A stretch of 64,000 bases of DNA, from NCBI GenBank assembly GCA_016745075.1, contig JADGDD010000004.1, positions 1-64,000 of the forward strand. Direction: 5' to 3'. Numbering within the stretch: the first letter of the stretch is position 1; each line of letters starts with the position of its first letter. This DNA is from Planctomycetota bacterium (GTDB taxonomy: Bacteria > Planctomycetota > UBA11346). Under the pieces are notes generated by a model. The model searched no databases and was not told where the DNA came from. It worked only from the letters and a program-made list of their open reading frames with translations. The translations under genes were made by a program, and so were the position numbers. Positions 1-8,100 of this stretch are shown here, in pieces.

Positions 1-270
1 CATCAGTGTCAAGACGACGGTGTCCCTAAAATAGCTAGTCCGCAATACTATAACTGATTTGCATTCTTCTCAAAAAAAAGGCCCTTGACTGCCCTGCCAA
101 AAATGAGCGCCTTAATCCAATGTAAACACTGTAATGACAAAATTTATGATAATATATCTAAATAAACCAAACTCAACGCAAGGCCCTTCAATAGGAACTA
201 TACCCATAGACACTTAGCCTGTACATCAGTACTATGTTATTCTTTTTGCATCAATGAAACATATTAAATA

Positions 271-519
271 TTATATTGCATCTATAATATTCACAAGGCT
301 TCGGATTTCTTCTTGTGGCGAGAGTCCACAAGCGCGGCATATCCAATAAAACTCAGCAATATCAATCCGCCTCTCCCCCATTTCGCATTTGGAAATAAAG
401 GAATGTTCTCTATCTAGCTTCCGGCACAACTCTCTCTGAGTAAGACCAGATCGTTTTCGGACTGATTTAATTGCCTCACGGATAGCTTGACCGTATTCAC
501 TGTGTAATGTTTTCTGCAT
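271..519 (-). CDS. XRE-family helix-turn-helix regulator
   Basis: Small DNA-binding protein of about 82 residues with a Cro/C1-type helix-turn-helix. The core SGLTQRELCRKLDREHSFISKCEMGERR has the usual helix 2, turn, recognition helix and E-x-G-E-R pattern. I chose the internal ATG at 519 because the longer reading frame (to 570) adds a Cys-rich stretch with no family resemblance and runs through two operator-like repeats (524-567). No toxin gene is seen next to it. It lies in degraded accessory DNA beside phage remnants, so it may be a left-over prophage or toxin-antitoxin regulator. Family call is firm; the role is unknown. Confidence 0.7.
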   Translation of the reverse strand: MQKTLHSEYGQAIREAIKSVRKRSGLTQRELCRKLDREHSFISKCEMGERRIDIAEFYWICRACGLSPQEEIRSLVNIIDAI

Positions 520-523
520 ACTG

Positions 524-567
524 CCCCAAATATAGGGACATCTCTCATTGACCCCAAAACAGGGACA
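524..567. promoter_or_regulatory. Two operator-like direct repeats upstream of the XRE gene
   Basis: The + strand shows ccccaaatatagggaca at 524-540 and ccccaaaacagggaca at 552-567, two near-identical elements 28 bp apart, immediately upstream of the XRE start at 519. Each has imperfect dyad character (CCCC...GGG). They could be binding sites for the adjacent regulator, or ends of a lost mobile element. Only the repeat itself is seen; the function is inference. Confidence 0.4.
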
Positions 568-699
568 CATAGAGTAAGGCTCAGACCGTTAAATAAATAA
601 TCTCATATTTTGAGGAAAGCAGACACAATAACTTCAAATCAATGCACTCACTCTCTTCTTTCGTCTCATCAGGCAGGCGACTCATTATACAAACTGATC

Positions 700-936
700 T
701 TATTTTTTCTTGATGACGATTTCCATACCCATTGCCTCCAGCACTCTTTCAATATTCACTAAATGACGAACGTTAGAAAACAAGAGGCTAATCGCTAAAA
801 ACGGACTGCACTCTCTCGCCCAACTATCTAGTTTTCTCAAAGACTCTCATAAAAAAGGCGGAAATTTACCAACGATGACCTCAACTTTATGAATAATGTG
901 TATGAAATCATTGTGTCTCTTGAGATGGAAGAGAAG
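700..936 (-). pseudogene. Degenerate coding remnant of unknown family
   Basis: One frame of the minus strand reads as protein-like sequence from 936 to 850 (including HLKRHNDFIHIIHKVEVIVG), is broken by a TGA at 847-849, and continues to a TAA at 700-702 (including RHLVNIERVLEAMGMEIVIK). The composition looks like real protein, with an amphipathic C-terminal helix and a Lys-rich end, but there is no intact start. I do not recognise the family. The C-terminal part could be the tail of an antitoxin-type DNA-binding protein. It sits in the same decayed stretch as the XRE gene and the phage fragment. Confidence 0.3.
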
Positions 937-954
937 TTACTCTGGTGAAAAAAG

Positions 955-1565
955 CTACTGAGCACTCTTCTCCAAACGACCACGCATCATCTTTGCTGCT
1001 TTAGGCACGCCCCTTCGTGCCCGTTCCTTGTCGTTGCTTGCGACAGCGCGTAGGCGCTTGATGAGGGTTCGTATCATTCTACTGCGTTTTTTGCAGCCCA
1101 ATCACGTACCCATCACATCACGAGCATTCCATAGCGGGTCTGATTTAATGATGCCTGATAGACCACCAAGACATAATCAAGATCATCACCCAAGGCCGTT
1201 ACTATACGACCATAGCCGCCCAAGTATCCTTCTATTAAATGGTCTGCATTACGAGCATCAGTTCCTATCAGTTTCTGTATCTGCCTACCAACTGGAGAGG
1301 CAAACGCAGTGCCTTTGCGTTTTTCTACAGCAAGCCGCTCCTCCCACGGGCTAACAATATGACACTGACGAAAGAGGTTATAGTTTGTGAGTAGTACTTC
1401 TGTCACTGGAGTGAATGCGCCTGTTATGAAATAATCATGATCTACAGGTAGCAAAGCTCCTTTAGCACTGGAACCAAGACCTTCTAACGAGCGGTTGGCT
1501 TGTTACCACGCGATATAAATATCTTGCACTCTCTCATTAGATGATGCTTCGCAACACCTTACACG
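955..1565 (-). pseudogene. Broken phage-type large polyvalent protein fragment (LPD38-like)
   Basis: The open part (1454-1113) reads PVDHDYFITGAFTPVTEVLL, then SPVGRQIQKLIGTDARNADH and EGYLGGYGRIVTALGDDLD. This order (a proline-containing 'PV..LL' segment, then an 'IG...... IEGY.GG.G' segment) resembles the LPD38-type region near the C-terminus of giant phage-encoded polyvalent proteins. Upstream the same frame is recognisable to about 1565 with a TAA inside it. Downstream the protein resumes in another frame and ends in a basic tail (RMIRTLIKRLRAVASN ... GRLEKSAQ) at a TAG at 955-957. At least one frameshift and one stop make it a pseudogene. It lies just beyond the 3' end of tRNA-Arg, consistent with a decayed prophage. 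Confidence 0.5.
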
Positions 1566-1622
1566 CCCCTTTATAATGACAAAAGTGGGCCAGTGTGACA
1601 AGTACTGTTTTTCAGAAACAAC

Positions 1623-1655
1623 AAAGCCCTGTAACAGTAGTTGCTACAGGGCTTT
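1623..1655 (-). terminator. Hairpin terminator after tRNA-Arg
   Basis: An 11-bp perfect stem (aaagccctgta / tacagggcttt) lies four bases beyond the CCA end of the tRNA-Arg gene in the direction of transcription. The T-tract is interrupted (TTTGTTGTTTC), so efficiency may be modest. Confidence 0.6.
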
Positions 1656-1658
1656 ATA

Positions 1659-1735
1659 TGGTACGCCGGAAGGGACTCGAACCCCAAACCTCCTGATCCG
1701 TAGTCAGGTGCTCTATCCAATTGAGCTACCAGCGC
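1659..1735 (-). tRNA. tRNA-Arg (anticodon ACG)
   Basis: A 77-nt cloverleaf is seen on the minus strand. The acceptor stem GCGCTGG pairs with CCGGCGT (with G-T pairs), the D-arm contains AGCTCAATTGGATAGAGC, and the anticodon stem CCTGA/TCAGG encloses loop CTACGGA (anticodon ACG, read as ICG). The T-arm is GGGGTTCGAGTCCC and CCA is encoded. It follows the DoxX-like gene by 15 bp and is followed by a hairpin terminator. Phage-type debris begins just beyond its 3' end, the position where tRNA-directed integrases insert. Confidence 0.95.
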
Positions 1736-1750
1736 TTGCGGAGCAGAAAC

Positions 1751-2587
1751 TTATTCGTTTGGGGACATTGTCAATAACTTAATTTTGCTCCAGTAGAAAT
1801 AGAGGGATAATGGGAGGATTGCGTGCGGGACTCTGATGAGCATCTCTGAGTATCCTTGTGGGGAAACGGCGAATATGCGAGCCATGGCTGTGAGAGCTCC
1901 CCAGCAGGCCATCCAGAGAGCGACCATACGCAGTATGCGGAGCGGGAGTGGAAGAAGGAGCAGAAGGGCTACGATGATATCAAGAACACCTATAGCTTGC
2001 AGCAATAGGCTTGTCTGAGATTGAGTGAACATTTCATAGCCGCAGGTGCGGGTTATCATATCGATGAAGTTACCGCGTAAAAGTAAAGCTTCTATGCCAT
2101 GACCGATAAAGGTTGCTGCAATAAGAAACCGACAAGCACAAATGAGCTCTTGGTTTTGTGGGTAACGACCTCCACGTACAGCCATCACAACCATAATGGG
2201 CAAACCAATTCTTGTTGCCTGTGCTATCGGAATAATCCATGGGTGCCACGTGGACTGAGCATAAGTAATAAGAGCCAAAGCAACAAGCCACATAGTTAAT
2301 GCCGTAGCCGCCCACCAGAATGGCTTCCACCACGTGAGTACGGTTAGAACAAAGACAACAGCAATACCGAGTTGCTCTGTGAGAGCGGCACTCGACTCAT
2401 CCCAGTCTGCCACAAGAAAGAGGAAACCATTGATAACATCACCAGACTGAAATACGGCTTTACAGAAATAGCCGCCACACATACAGACAATAGCGATATA
2501 CCACATACGCCACAAAGTCTGAGCAGACGATTGAGTGAGGCTATGCTGCCCTTCTTCTTTCTCTAGGTATGTTTGTTTTATTCCCAT
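1751..2587 (-). CDS. DoxX-like multi-pass membrane protein
   Basis: Integral membrane protein of about 278 residues with around seven hydrophobic segments. The central 'CRFLIAATFIGHGIEALLLR' followed by a further helix resembles DoxX-like membrane families, which have poorly defined roles in redox or quinone-linked processes. I start it at the ATG at 2587; the longer frame adds only four residues. The first 10 bases overlap the end of the thioesterase gene, so the two are probably co-transcribed and translationally coupled. No cofactor-binding motif is visible, and the function is not known from sequence. Confidence 0.55.
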   Translation of the reverse strand: MGIKQTYLEKEEGQHSLTQSSAQTLWRMWYIAIVCMCGGYFCKAVFQSGDVINGFLFLVADWDESSAALTEQLGIAVVFVLTVLTWWKPFWWAATALTMWLVALALITYAQSTWHPWIIPIAQATRIGLPIMVVMAVRGGRYPQNQELICACRFLIAATFIGHGIEALLLRGNFIDMITRTCGYEMFTQSQTSLLLQAIGVLDIIVALLLLLPLPLRILRMVALWMACWGALTAMARIFAVSPQGYSEMLIRVPHAILPLSLYFYWSKIKLLTMSPNE

Positions 2588-3033
2588 GCAGCCAGACATT
2601 CTTTTGGAGCTTCTTCTATTAGCACGCGAACACTCTCTGGGATACTATGAGAGCCACCAGCAAGACCTTCGCTATCAACTTCTACCCACACGGTGGTCAT
2701 TCTACCACGTGCTGCAACGGCGCTGCCTTCTGGGTGTTTGTTGATAAGTTCAAAGGCATAGCTCAATGAACTTGTACCAATGCGTTCTATCAGCAGACGT
2801 ACTTGGCACAGATCGCCATAACGTAGGGGTTCAAGATAGGAACATTGTACATTTACGCGCGGCCATCCTTTCATAACCCACCCATCGCGCTGAAAGGCGC
2901 AAGCACCTATGCTTTCAAGAAAGGCATGCTCACATTCTTCCATATACAGAAAAAAAGAGCTAAAGTGGACAATGCCAGCCGCGTCTGTTTCCGCAAAGCG
3001 GACTGGCCGTTCGTAGGTATATTCAGAAGTCAT
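2578..3033 (-). CDS. Acyl-CoA thioesterase, YbgC/4HBT hot-dog family
   Basis: A single hot-dog domain of 151 residues, the usual size for YbgC/4-hydroxybenzoyl-CoA thioesterases, which hydrolyse acyl-CoA thioesters in the cytoplasm. The signature FAETDAAGIVHFSSFFLYME carries the family Asp (D17 from the chosen start) in T-D-x-x-G-I-V-H. The internal ATG at 3033 is preferred over 3066, since the extra N-terminus (TRNRERSFCI) is not part of the fold. It is divergent from metF across about 110 bp and overlaps the DoxX-like gene downstream by 10 bp. Chain-length or aryl preference cannot be read from the sequence. Confidence 0.8.
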   Translation of the reverse strand: MTSEYTYERPVRFAETDAAGIVHFSSFFLYMEECEHAFLESIGACAFQRDGWVMKGWPRVNVQCSYLEPLRYGDLCQVRLLIERIGTSSLSYAFELINKHPEGSAVAARGRMTTVWVEVDSEGLAGGSHSIPESVRVLIEEAPKECLAAWE

Positions 3034-3143
3034 AATGCAGAATGACCGCTCTCTGTTTCTGGTCAAATGCTTTCAGCAAGAGAACGCCGCATGCTCTTGA
3101 TACCCCCTCTTGCCTGCTTATCTGCATACTCTACTCTGCCGCC

Positions 3144-4022
3144 ATGCCTATTAGCACTGTTTTTTCACAGAAGGAGCGCACACTCTCCTTTGAATTTTTT
3201 CCTCCAAAAACTGACACTGGTCAGGTCTTACTAGATAACACGATTTCTCAACTGGCTCATCTTGGAGCAGACTTTGTGTCTGTTACCTATGGTGCAGGCG
3301 GCAGCACTCGAGAGAAAACGCGCGATATCGTATTATCTATCCAGAAAAAATATGGGCTGAAAGCTATGGCCCACCTGACCTGCGTAAATGCTTCTCAAGC
3401 TGAAATTGCTGAATTATTGGATGATTACGCAGAACAAGGCATTGCTAATATCCTGGCCTTGCGTGGTGACCCACCCGCTGGCGAAGAACGCTTCACACCA
3501 ACAGACGGTGGCTATGCCTACGCTAGTGAATTACTGACAGCGATTAAGGCAGATCAACGATTTACAACAGTCTGTGCAGCGTATCCCGATGGCCACCCAG
3601 AAGCAAAAAGTGTTGAAGCCGACTGGGACCAACTGATTCATAAATTTAACTGTGGTGCCAGCGCTGCCATTACCCAATGTATTTTTGAAGTGGGCCCGTG
3701 GAAGCGCATGTGTGAATATGTCGGCGCATCTCTTGATAACCCTCGTATTATTCCCGGTATTTTACCGGTCACTGATTATCATGCAGTGGAGCGTTTCTGT
3801 AACCGTTGTGGGGCTGCGGTTCCAGAAGTCATGCGCACACGCCTCGCCCACCTTGCCGATGATCCAGTTGCCGTACGCAAAGAAGGCATGGCCTTTACCA
3901 TTGAAATGTGCGCAGAACTGTTACAGGCAGGCGCACCAGGCTTACATATTTATAGCCTCAATAAAACAACTGCGACTGCCGAACTCGTCACCGCTTTGCG
4001 TCTACTTGGACACCTAGAATAA
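3144..4022 (+). CDS. metF: 5,10-methylenetetrahydrofolate reductase
   Basis: A protein of 292 residues, the length of bacterial MetF. The TIM-barrel flavoprotein reduces methylene-THF to methyl-THF for methionine synthesis. The N-terminal signature SFEFFPPKT is followed by FVSVTYGAGGSTREKT, HLTCVNAS, NILALRGDPP and the FNCGASAAITQ segment, all typical. The start at 3144 fits this family; the open frame continues upstream to 3042 but that part is unlike MetF. It stands alone, with a strong bidirectional terminator just after it. Confidence 0.95.
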   Translation: MPISTVFSQKERTLSFEFFPPKTDTGQVLLDNTISQLAHLGADFVSVTYGAGGSTREKTRDIVLSIQKKYGLKAMAHLTCVNASQAEIAELLDDYAEQGIANILALRGDPPAGEERFTPTDGGYAYASELLTAIKADQRFTTVCAAYPDGHPEAKSVEADWDQLIHKFNCGASAAITQCIFEVGPWKRMCEYVGASLDNPRIIPGILPVTDYHAVERFCNRCGAAVPEVMRTRLAHLADDPVAVRKEGMAFTIEMCAELLQAGAPGLHIYSLNKTTATAELVTALRLLGHLE

Positions 4023-4049
4023 TTATTCTTCATATATAACGATAACACG

Positions 4050-4085
4050 AAAAAAGCCCCAGAGCATACACTCTGGGGCTTTTTT
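4050..4085. terminator. Bidirectional terminator between metF and the actin-like gene
   Basis: Perfect stem aaaaagccccagag / ctctggggcttttt with a six-base loop, flanked by an A-run on one side and a T-run on the other. It can therefore end both metF (+) and the actin-like operon (-), which converge here. Confidence 0.9.
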
Positions 4086-4105
4086 GATCTCTTACTATGA
4101 ATAAT

Positions 4106-5170
4106 TTATTCAGCCGCTTCTGATGCTGGAGCTTCTGCTTCTGCGCCACTAAATTCTTTCCAGTATTCTTCTGGCATATCAAGGGCGATAGACAGAGCAC
4201 CGTTTGAACCAGCATATTGTGGCTCTTCAACAGTGGTAACATTACCGCCACCATATTCATTAAGTGCTTCTTCAATCGCACGGCCAAGGCCTTTAATTTG
4301 GCTACCACCACCGCCAAGTAAAATGTTACCGCGCATTTTTTCTTGGAATTCAGGATCGTAGGTCGCAATAAGATCTTGTAGTGCTGCAACCGTTGGTGGA
4401 ACCATTGTGTAACAGGCTTGATAGACTAATTCAGTAATATCAAATTCTGTTGGCTTACCTTTAACCGGCATGGTTACGGTAACATCATCCATTTTGGTGC
4501 TGACTGATGAACCTTTTTCTTTAAACGCACGAACCATATTAATAGAGAATTGTGCTTCTGGATGTGCATCTTTAATTAACTTGGCAAGTGTACTATCAAT
4601 GGAGTCACCAGCAACTTCGTGGGTACGTTGGTCATCTGGTTCTGGCATGGTACCGTGCACACGACAAAGGTCAGTAGTACCAGCACCGATGTCGATAACC
4701 AGCGTATCGTCTAAGAAGTCTAAACCATATGCTACAGAGAACGGCTCTGAACAAACAATAGAACTATCAATACAGCTTGATGCCGCTTCAATAATATTTG
4801 CTTTACCTTCAACACTTGCCTCAGCAGGTGCACCAATAACTGCATAAATGGTGCTGCCCTTCGGAGCTTTTGCGAGTGCTACAACGTACTCAAGCAAATC
4901 ACGTACTGCGCGTTTTGTTTCGTCGTCGTCACTGGCACCTTTTTTCTTAATAGAACCGCCAGCAAGTGGACGGTGTAGACGCAATGCCATGCGGTTTTCT
5001 ACAGCTTCTTTACCGTAGATAATATCACGACCGCCAAGTTTTTTCTTAGCAACGTGGTCTTTAGGATAACCAACGTATGACCAAACGGTTTCACGTACAC
5101 CGGTTGATGATGTAATTGAGGTACGGCTGGTACCAAGGTCAATACCAAGATAAACAGTATCGTCAGACAT
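4106..5170 (-). CDS. MamK-like actin-fold ATPase
   Basis: Filament-forming actin-family ATPase of 354 residues, closest in pattern to magnetosome MamK. Seen: phosphate-1 motif LGIDLGTSRT near the N-terminus, then VGYPKDHVAKKKLGG, VIGAPAEAS, phosphate-2 motif VIDIGAGTTDLC, GTMPEPDDQ, adenosine motif NILLGGGGSQIKGLG and the end LDMPEEYWKEF, each aligning by eye with MamK. An acidic Ala/Glu tail follows. The ATG at 5170 is chosen because GAGGAG lies 8 bases before it; the open frame begins at a GTG three codons upstream. No other magnetosome genes are in the window, so a general cytoskeletal role is more likely than a magnetosome one. It lies 62 bp downstream of the coiled-coil gene and is probably in its operon. 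Confidence 0.8.
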   Translation of the reverse strand: MSDDTVYLGIDLGTSRTSITSSTGVRETVWSYVGYPKDHVAKKKLGGRDIIYGKEAVENRMALRLHRPLAGGSIKKKGASDDDETKRAVRDLLEYVVALAKAPKGSTIYAVIGAPAEASVEGKANIIEAASSCIDSSIVCSEPFSVAYGLDFLDDTLVIDIGAGTTDLCRVHGTMPEPDDQRTHEVAGDSIDSTLAKLIKDAHPEAQFSINMVRAFKEKGSSVSTKMDDVTVTMPVKGKPTEFDITELVYQACYTMVPPTVAALQDLIATYDPEFQEKMRGNILLGGGGSQIKGLGRAIEEALNEYGGGNVTTVEEPQYAGSNGALSIALDMPEEYWKEFSGAEAEAPASEAAE

Positions 5171-5232
5171 AAAAAACACTCCTCACAGAGAATAGATGGG
5201 TTAATAAAGGTGAATAAAAAAAGGTCGTTTAT

Positions 5233-7437
5233 TTATTTTTTTCTTTCTAAAGGTGGTGGTGCAAACTGTTTGAAATCAGTCATTTTCTTTACTGGATCAT
5301 TGTCTTCAGCAACACTTGCATCATTCTCAACATCTGATGGTGCTTCCCATGGCATATCGTCAGGATCCATGTCGTAGTCTGACTCTTCTTCCGCAATATC
5401 GCCAATGCTTCCATCAGTTTCGTCGGCTTCCGTATCACTCTCCGGCTCTGTATCTGTATCCGCAACAGCTTCTGCGGGCTCCACTGATTCAGTTTTTTTC
5501 TTCCGCTCAAGTGCCGGTGGTTTAAATTCTTTGAAGGATGTCATTTTCTTGACGGAGCTATCGTCATCATCTTCTGCTGCTAATTCGCTTTCTACATTAT
5601 GAATGGCAACACCCGGCTCCCACGGCATATCATCTGGGTCTATGCCGTAGTCATCCTCAGCTTCTGTGCTTTCGTCTACTAGCTCTGTTTCTGCTGATTC
5701 CGAATTTTCGGCCAATGCTTCCACATTAGTGTCTCCACTTGGTTCCGTGGCAGCCGTTGGTTCCTCTACGTCGCTTTCATCCTCTTTTGGTGCTGAAGGC
5801 GGCGGCTTCGGACGTGAACGGGTTGGAATAGTGCGACCAGATTCTTTTAAGTGGTCACGCATTTCTTTATTTTGATTAAAGATGTCTTTAAGTAACGACA
5901 GCTTGGTTTCTTTTTCTGGATCATCCTCATCCAAACCAGCTTCCATGACATTGCCAAGGCCAGCACCAGCGCCAACATTAACTGCTTTCAGATGACGATG
6001 AGCACGATCACGCTCTTTTTCGGTTTCGTCTAAGGTCGAAGCCAAACGTTTTACTTTTTTCTCGAGTAGAGAAAGTTTATCGCCATGCGCTTTCTTCGCT
6101 TGTTCAGCTATGCGCTCACGCTCTTCGTCCAACATATGGCCAACAAGACTTTCCAATTCGCCAGCAAATTTGCCTTCGACGCTGTTTTGTTGAATCATCC
6201 GCTGAACAATACGTTCAAAACGTTTCTCCATGTCTGCCATGCCGGTATCAGACACGGTAAACTGGTCAACCTCGATAGAGCGTTTGCGCTCGTCAGCCAA
6301 TAAGGACTCGGCTTTTTCTAACTGCTCTTGCAGTAATTTTGCTTGTTCTTCTGCGCCTTTTTTCTCTGCCTGAAAGCCTTTCAAACGTTCTTGGAATTCG
6401 TCTTCTGCTTCATCAAGTAATTTCTGACGTTCTTTTTCACTTAAAGCAGAACCCAATTGCTCAACGGCTTCAGCCACAGCATCTTGAATAAGCAACTTAA
6501 TGGTGCTCATGTTCAGGACACGCACACGATCATGGCGGGCTGCTAATTCTGAAGCGCTGACTGTTTTTGCCCGCGAACGAATAGAAGCACCAACATCTAA
6601 TTTACCATCTTTACTCACCACATTATGACGTTTAGTCAGCGGTTTTGCTCGATCTGGGGCTTCTATTCCGGAACCAAGACCTTCATAGCGTTGAGTTGAG
6701 GCCAACACCACATCATGAACACCAGACGTATCACCACTATCTACCGCCTTACGTTGGCCTGAAAGTGACCCCCCCTGCTTGCCGCCACGGTCTTCCGTTG
6801 GCGCAAATTCATTGGTTTCTTCTTTAGGTGATTGTTCTGGAAAAATACTCGCTGCAGTTTTATCAGTTTCCTCTAAAGAAAGCTCTAAGACATCACTTTT
6901 AGCAGACGGCTCTTCCACCACAGATTTCATACGCGGCTGAGTAATTCTACGCGTTTTACGCTTCACACCTTCCGTCGCTCCAGACTCGGCCGCCTCCAGG
7001 GGGCGAGATTTTGGCCGAACAACACGGCGTGTCGATGATTTAGAAGAACGGCCGCTATTTTCATCCGCTGCTTTAACCCGTGGCTTGGTTACTCGTCGCG
7101 TTCCTGAGCGGGCAGACTCCATTTTTTCTTCAATAGACGTATCTGCTGAGCGAGATGCATCGCCACCAATAAAAGACAATAACTTCTCTTCTTCGCCTGG
7201 ATCAAAATGCAACCAGCGCAGCTCTAGGCCTTTTTCTCCACTAGACACAACATGAGCAAACAAGGAATGGCGCTCGCCTGTAGGCAACTCCAAAGATGCA
7301 TCTATATACTCATCTTTAGAAAACGCTTGGTTGGTATCAAGTAGCGCAGCGCGGCTATTCACTTTTTTCACATCTAAGGCCAATGCACCCATTTCTGGAT
7401 CGGCCAAAATACAGCGTAAAACAGGTTGTTTCCCCAT
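5233..7437 (-). CDS. PilZ-like/coiled-coil protein with DPDDMPWE repeats, partner of the actin-like gene
   Basis: 734 residues, function not described that I know of. The N-terminal ~90 residues have a PilZ-like beta pattern (SLELPTGERHSLFAHVV ... GLELRWLHF), but I do not see a clear RxxxR c-di-GMP motif. Residues ~109-171 hold three basic repeats: GTRRVTKPRVK, STRRVVRPKSR and KTRRITQPRMK. A long charged coiled coil covers roughly 315-495. The acidic C-terminal third carries two copies of a module: IDPDDMPWE (5613-5645) then KKMTSFKEFKPPALERKK, and MDPDDMPWE (5343-5372) then KKMTDFKQFAPPPLERKK at the very end. Signal peptide and TM are absent, so it is probably cytoplasmic. Placed directly before the MamK-like gene, it is a candidate filament adaptor or scaffold. 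Confidence 0.7.
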   Translation of the reverse strand: MGKQPVLRCILADPEMGALALDVKKVNSRAALLDTNQAFSKDEYIDASLELPTGERHSLFAHVVSSGEKGLELRWLHFDPGEEEKLLSFIGGDASRSADTSIEEKMESARSGTRRVTKPRVKAADENSGRSSKSSTRRVVRPKSRPLEAAESGATEGVKRKTRRITQPRMKSVVEEPSAKSDVLELSLEETDKTAASIFPEQSPKEETNEFAPTEDRGGKQGGSLSGQRKAVDSGDTSGVHDVVLASTQRYEGLGSGIEAPDRAKPLTKRHNVVSKDGKLDVGASIRSRAKTVSASELAARHDRVRVLNMSTIKLLIQDAVAEAVEQLGSALSEKERQKLLDEAEDEFQERLKGFQAEKKGAEEQAKLLQEQLEKAESLLADERKRSIEVDQFTVSDTGMADMEKRFERIVQRMIQQNSVEGKFAGELESLVGHMLDEERERIAEQAKKAHGDKLSLLEKKVKRLASTLDETEKERDRAHRHLKAVNVGAGAGLGNVMEAGLDEDDPEKETKLSLLKDIFNQNKEMRDHLKESGRTIPTRSRPKPPPSAPKEDESDVEEPTAATEPSGDTNVEALAENSESAETELVDESTEAEDDYGIDPDDMPWEPGVAIHNVESELAAEDDDDSSVKKMTSFKEFKPPALERKKKTESVEPAEAVADTDTEPESDTEADETDGSIGDIAEEESDYDMDPDDMPWEAPSDVENDASVAEDNDPVKKMTDFKQFAPPPLERKK

Positions 7438-7703
7438 ACTGTTACCGGACCCTTACATTCTGTCTTAGCACGATATCTACCACAGCTTTTATTCCTTCCA
7501 CCGCCACAAGCCTAGCCTCTTACAAATCCACTAGGCATAACACCCTCACCATAAGAGGCTCCTTCTCTGGGGTCAAGTGTAGGGCCACGCTCCCCCAAAA
7601 ACTGTGCAATGAGGAAGACACAAGTTCCCTCAAAAAAAAGAACTTGCGTTATGAAATCAGACTACAGAATGCGCCTCCCACATCAGTGGGAACGCTTTTT
7701 TTT
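7438..7703. other. Intergenic region before tRNA-Val
   Basis: No gene is seen in these 266 bp. The stretch must hold the divergent promoters of the coiled-coil/actin operon (-) and the tRNA pair (+). I could not pick a convincing -35/-10 pair for either. Confidence 0.4.
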
Positions 7704-7780
7704 GGGCGATTAGCTCAGTTGGCTAGAGCACCTGCCTTACAAGCAGGGGGTCACTGGTTCGAGTCCAGTATTGCCCACCA
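7704..7780 (+). tRNA. tRNA-Val (anticodon TAC)
   Basis: 77-nt cloverleaf: acceptor GGGCGAT/ATTGCCC, D-arm TAGCTCAGTTGGCTAGAGCA, anticodon stem CCTGC/GCAGG with loop CTTACAA (anticodon TAC), T-arm CTGGTTCGAGTCCAG, discriminator A and encoded CCA. It is probably co-transcribed with the tRNA-Asp gene 63 bp downstream; the spacer contains a small hairpin (ttgctacctcggtagcaa). Confidence 0.97.
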
Positions 7781-7843
7781 AAAAGAAGCTTGCTACCTCG
7801 GTAGCAATAATTATATAAAGCGCACGAAAGTGCAAAACATGTT

Positions 7844-7920
<77 letters not shown>

Positions 7921-7924
7921 ACAA

Positions 7925-7958
7925 AAGACGCTGATCCTACCGATCAGCGTCTTTTTTT
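7925..7958 (+). terminator. Terminator of the tRNA-Val/tRNA-Asp unit
   Basis: An 11-bp perfect stem (agacgctgatc / gatcagcgtct) with a 5-nt loop is followed by a run of seven T. This is a canonical intrinsic terminator five bases after the tRNA-Asp CCA end. Confidence 0.92.
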
Positions 7959-7989
7959 ATGCACAAAAGTCCCCGCGCCCCAATCAATC

Positions 7990-8016
7990 TGGAAGAGACT
8001 TGAACTCTCGACCTCC
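7990..8016 (-). repeat. Inverted copy of 27 nt of tRNA-Asp
   Basis: Positions 7990-8016 are the exact reverse complement of tRNA-Asp 7886-7912 (variable region, T-arm and start of the 3' acceptor strand). A further short piece at 8024-8036 (gtcacgctggagg) matches the anticodon-arm sequence in direct orientation with one mismatch. It is not a functional tRNA: no acceptor or D-arm is present. It is best read as a recombination scar or attachment-site remnant. Confidence 0.85.
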
Positions 8017-8041
8017 ATTGACCGTCACGCTGGAGGATGGA

Positions 8042-8100
8042 GCAGGGTAAAAATAGCTCCGCTATTTTTAGAAGGCCACGGGCGTGGCCTTCGGCCCTGC
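8042..8100. repeat. Nested hairpin cluster (cruciform-like)
   Basis: Two adjacent perfect hairpins, aaaaatagc/gctattttt (within 8048-8070) and gaaggccacg/cgtggccttc (8071-8092), are enclosed by gcaggg (8042-8047) and ccctgc (8095-8100). Together they fold as a three-way junction. It immediately precedes the tandem repeats, and ccctgc recurs at each repeat boundary. It resembles a mobile palindromic element or recombination structure; no coding potential is credible. Confidence 0.75.

Noticed and set aside
1-270. Possible gene or element at the left edge
   Set aside because: AT-rich sequence with short frames only; nothing recognisable on either strand.
1028-1354. 108-residue + strand reading frame
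   Set aside because: It is antisense to the phage-type remnant, which has protein-like sequence and family resemblance.
1576-1782. + strand reading frame across the tRNA-Arg gene
   Set aside because: It runs antisense through the tRNA and its terminator.
4106-7437. Magnetosome gene island
   Set aside because: Only a MamK-like ATPase is present; mamA, B, E, I, M, O, P and Q are all missing.
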